From assembly GCF_030052815.1 (NCBI RefSeq), contig NC_079498.1, positions 68,930,992 through 68,994,991 of the forward strand: 64,000 nucleotides of DNA. The letters are read 5' to 3'. Made by a program: the position numbers and the translations under genes. The notes beneath the pieces were generated by a model. The model saw nothing but the letters and a program-made list of their open reading frames with translations. It was not told the DNA's origin and searched no databases. Below, piece by piece: positions 62,351 to 64,000 of this stretch (within the stretch, counting starts at the first letter, position 1; each line of letters begins with the position of its first letter). The DNA comes from Hevea brasiliensis (taxonomy: Eukaryota > Streptophyta > Magnoliopsida > Malpighiales > Euphorbiaceae).

Positions 62351-63507
62351 TATCACACCTTACCCCTCTGTAAGGCATAACATGATCCCGTAGAATACCT
62401 AATGAACTATCGAACTTCACCTACCGATAACTCATTAAGTACCCTACAAGGGATTTTAAAACAATTTTCTTACTTTATAAGTGGTGAGCATTTTTTAATG
62501 GTATTAAAACATTTAATTAGAGTTTGAAAACTAGTTAAGATTTTTGTCCCATTTTATTTTTTTGCAAATTTTATAAAAATTTCGGCAGAGTGCCATATAT
62601 ATTTGGAGAAAACAGTTTTTCAAATACCTGTAAAAAGCACTTCCAAAGATTTATCTCAACAACTTCATCAATTTCACAACCATCCCAACCAATTTCAATA
62701 TCATTTCTCCATTTCCAAAATTCAACAATCATCAAAATACAACCAATTAATTTCATTCAAATTAAAACAAAATATTTCCATTCATATTTTAATAAAGATA
62801 AAACAATTTAGATACATCATTCTAAATATTTACATTAGGAAAAATCCAAACCAAAATTTATTACAAGCTTTATACAACTGCTCAAGACCATTTCCTACAT
62901 TTACATACATTACATATATCAAAATAATTTTTACAATCAGGGTATAAAATATACCCGATAACCTTCAGAGTAGGTAGCTCCTCAATCCTTAGCAGCTCAC
63001 TCTGCTGCTCCTCTAGTCTCTATATCTGTAACAGCAATAACAGCCATCGCTGAGTACTAGGATTCAGTGGTGCACAACATACTAAAATAACCTTTATGCA
63101 AAATTTAAATCATACTTGTTCAAAAATTAAACTGAACATGAAATATAAATTCAAAACATGATTTATAAGATTTTAATCCAAACAATTTCATTTCAAAAGT
63201 CTCAAAACAAATTTCATAAAAACACACAGTTATATCATGCCATTCGAAACATATATCATCTCAGTAGCCAGAGGCTAAAGAGAAGTCAAATCACAAGGCT
63301 AGTTAGCTCAAATATATGGGAACCCACTCTTTTTCTTCTTCTACTGGCACACACCTCAACATTTCAACCAGAGAAGGAATCAAAATTCAAAACTGATTTC
63401 CCCCACTAGTTATGCTAGTGAGGTATTCAAATATATGGTCATGACACTGTGGTTTCAAAACTATCTTAACAATTTACTAAAAATTTTATGTCGTTTCAAA
63501 TATATAC
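62351..63507 (-). repeat. E: further D-like LTR, truncated
   Basis: It begins tatcacaccttacccc (TG end changed to TA) and aligns with 61090-62200 over about 1.1 kb, with more differences from D than the two D LTRs show between themselves. Similarity stops near 63507 after ctatcttaacaatttact and a few more bases. It may be the left LTR of another minus-strand element continuing past the window. The candidate 5-bp flank is ttccc. Confidence 0.75.
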
Positions 63508-64000
63508 TATCGACATCATATTTTGGCCGATCATCGAGGTCAAGGGGCTTTAAATTGACTCCCAGCCGACATCCTTCGATCACAAATGACTTTTCCAAAC
63601 ACATCGATTGGTCGATCATGAAATAAATCGATCTTACACTTAATAAATTGTTTTTCGATCTCTTATCAGAGGGGTTCGAACCAATTTTAGGTCTCCATAC
63701 CCTCCAGTCTTGCCTCCCGATCTCTCTTTATAAATATTGTGCAAAGTCGTTTAGATAATGCTAGAATCAGGTTCCTCACTTGTATGTCCCAAATATTCCA
63801 TAAAATAAAGTTAAGGTTTCTGTTCGATTTAATGATGATTCCGATCTTAAGAATTCGAGTCAAGTCTTTCCAATTCTAATGTTCTAAAGTTATACCCAGT
63901 GTTTGGTCATGGCTTAGTCCGATCTCACGCTTACAATGTCTTTCCGACCTCTTATACTTAGATTAATAATCGCTTTTAAGTTTGATGTTCTAATATGTTC
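63508..64000. other. F: unidentified sequence, probably another mobile element
   Basis: Sharp change of sequence within the E LTR. This stretch is richer in C and G, with repeated cgatc words (such as gccgatcatcgagg, ttcgatcac, gtccgatctcacg), and has no match elsewhere in the window. No coding frame or terminal motif is clear. It could be the end of an unrelated LTR or of another transposon; orientation is unknown. Confidence 0.4.

Overview
This window looks like nuclear, AT-rich repeat DNA from a flowering plant. It is built almost entirely of long terminal repeat (LTR) retrotransposons inserted into one another. I found no host gene, tRNA, rRNA or CRISPR array. The species cannot be fixed from the sequence. 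Plant origin is inferred from chromodomain-bearing Ty3/gypsy elements with 3-4 kb LTRs, Ty1/copia elements with 2.1 kb LTRs, primer sites complementary to initiator methionine tRNA, and 5-bp target-site duplications (TSDs).

Layout. The oldest visible layer is a copia relic, 'Copia-X' (43553-44641, +). Two gypsy elements are inserted in it. Element 1 (+) enters from off the left edge and ends at 43552. Element D (-) starts at 44642. Within Element 1, a copia element (Copia-1, -, 1-3840) interrupts the 5' LTR, and gypsy Element B (-, 12727-43538, TSD actag) interrupts the 3' LTR nine bases from its end. Element A (-, 15794-36538, TSD tgagt) sits in the integrase of B. Copia-2 (+, 18623-28570, TSD ataac) sits in the 3' LTR of A. 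The nest X > 1 > B > A > Copia-2 is therefore five layers deep. Element C (+, 45922-54232) splits the 3' LTR of D. A further D-like LTR (E) starts at 62351 inside the right LTR of D, and an unrelated sequence (F) starts near 63508.

Functional content. B and D are decayed autonomous chromoviruses with gag, protease (PR), reverse transcriptase (RT), RNase H (RH), integrase (IN) and a chromodomain-like tail. D is nearly a single open frame of about 1,500 codons broken by at least 17 stops, 12 of them TAG, and it lacks the protease active-site segment. Elements 1, A and C form a related non-autonomous series. Elements 1 and A keep a Gag without its capsid region, a zinc knuckle and protease. A carries a second, decayed protease start after its RT fragment. 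C keeps only about 1.08 kb between 3.6-kb LTRs. All three share a non-coding internal tail. These would need proteins supplied in trans, presumably by B/D-like relatives.

The signal most worth checking is a 74-nt AT-rich insertion in the integrase of B (15520-15593). It has GT/AG ends in the sense direction, and its exact removal restores the reading frame, so it looks like a spliceosomal intron. Element 1 and B have visibly diverged LTR pairs, C and A less so, and the Copia-2 LTRs are nearly identical, which broadly fits the nesting order. Percentages given are by-eye estimates from partial comparisons.
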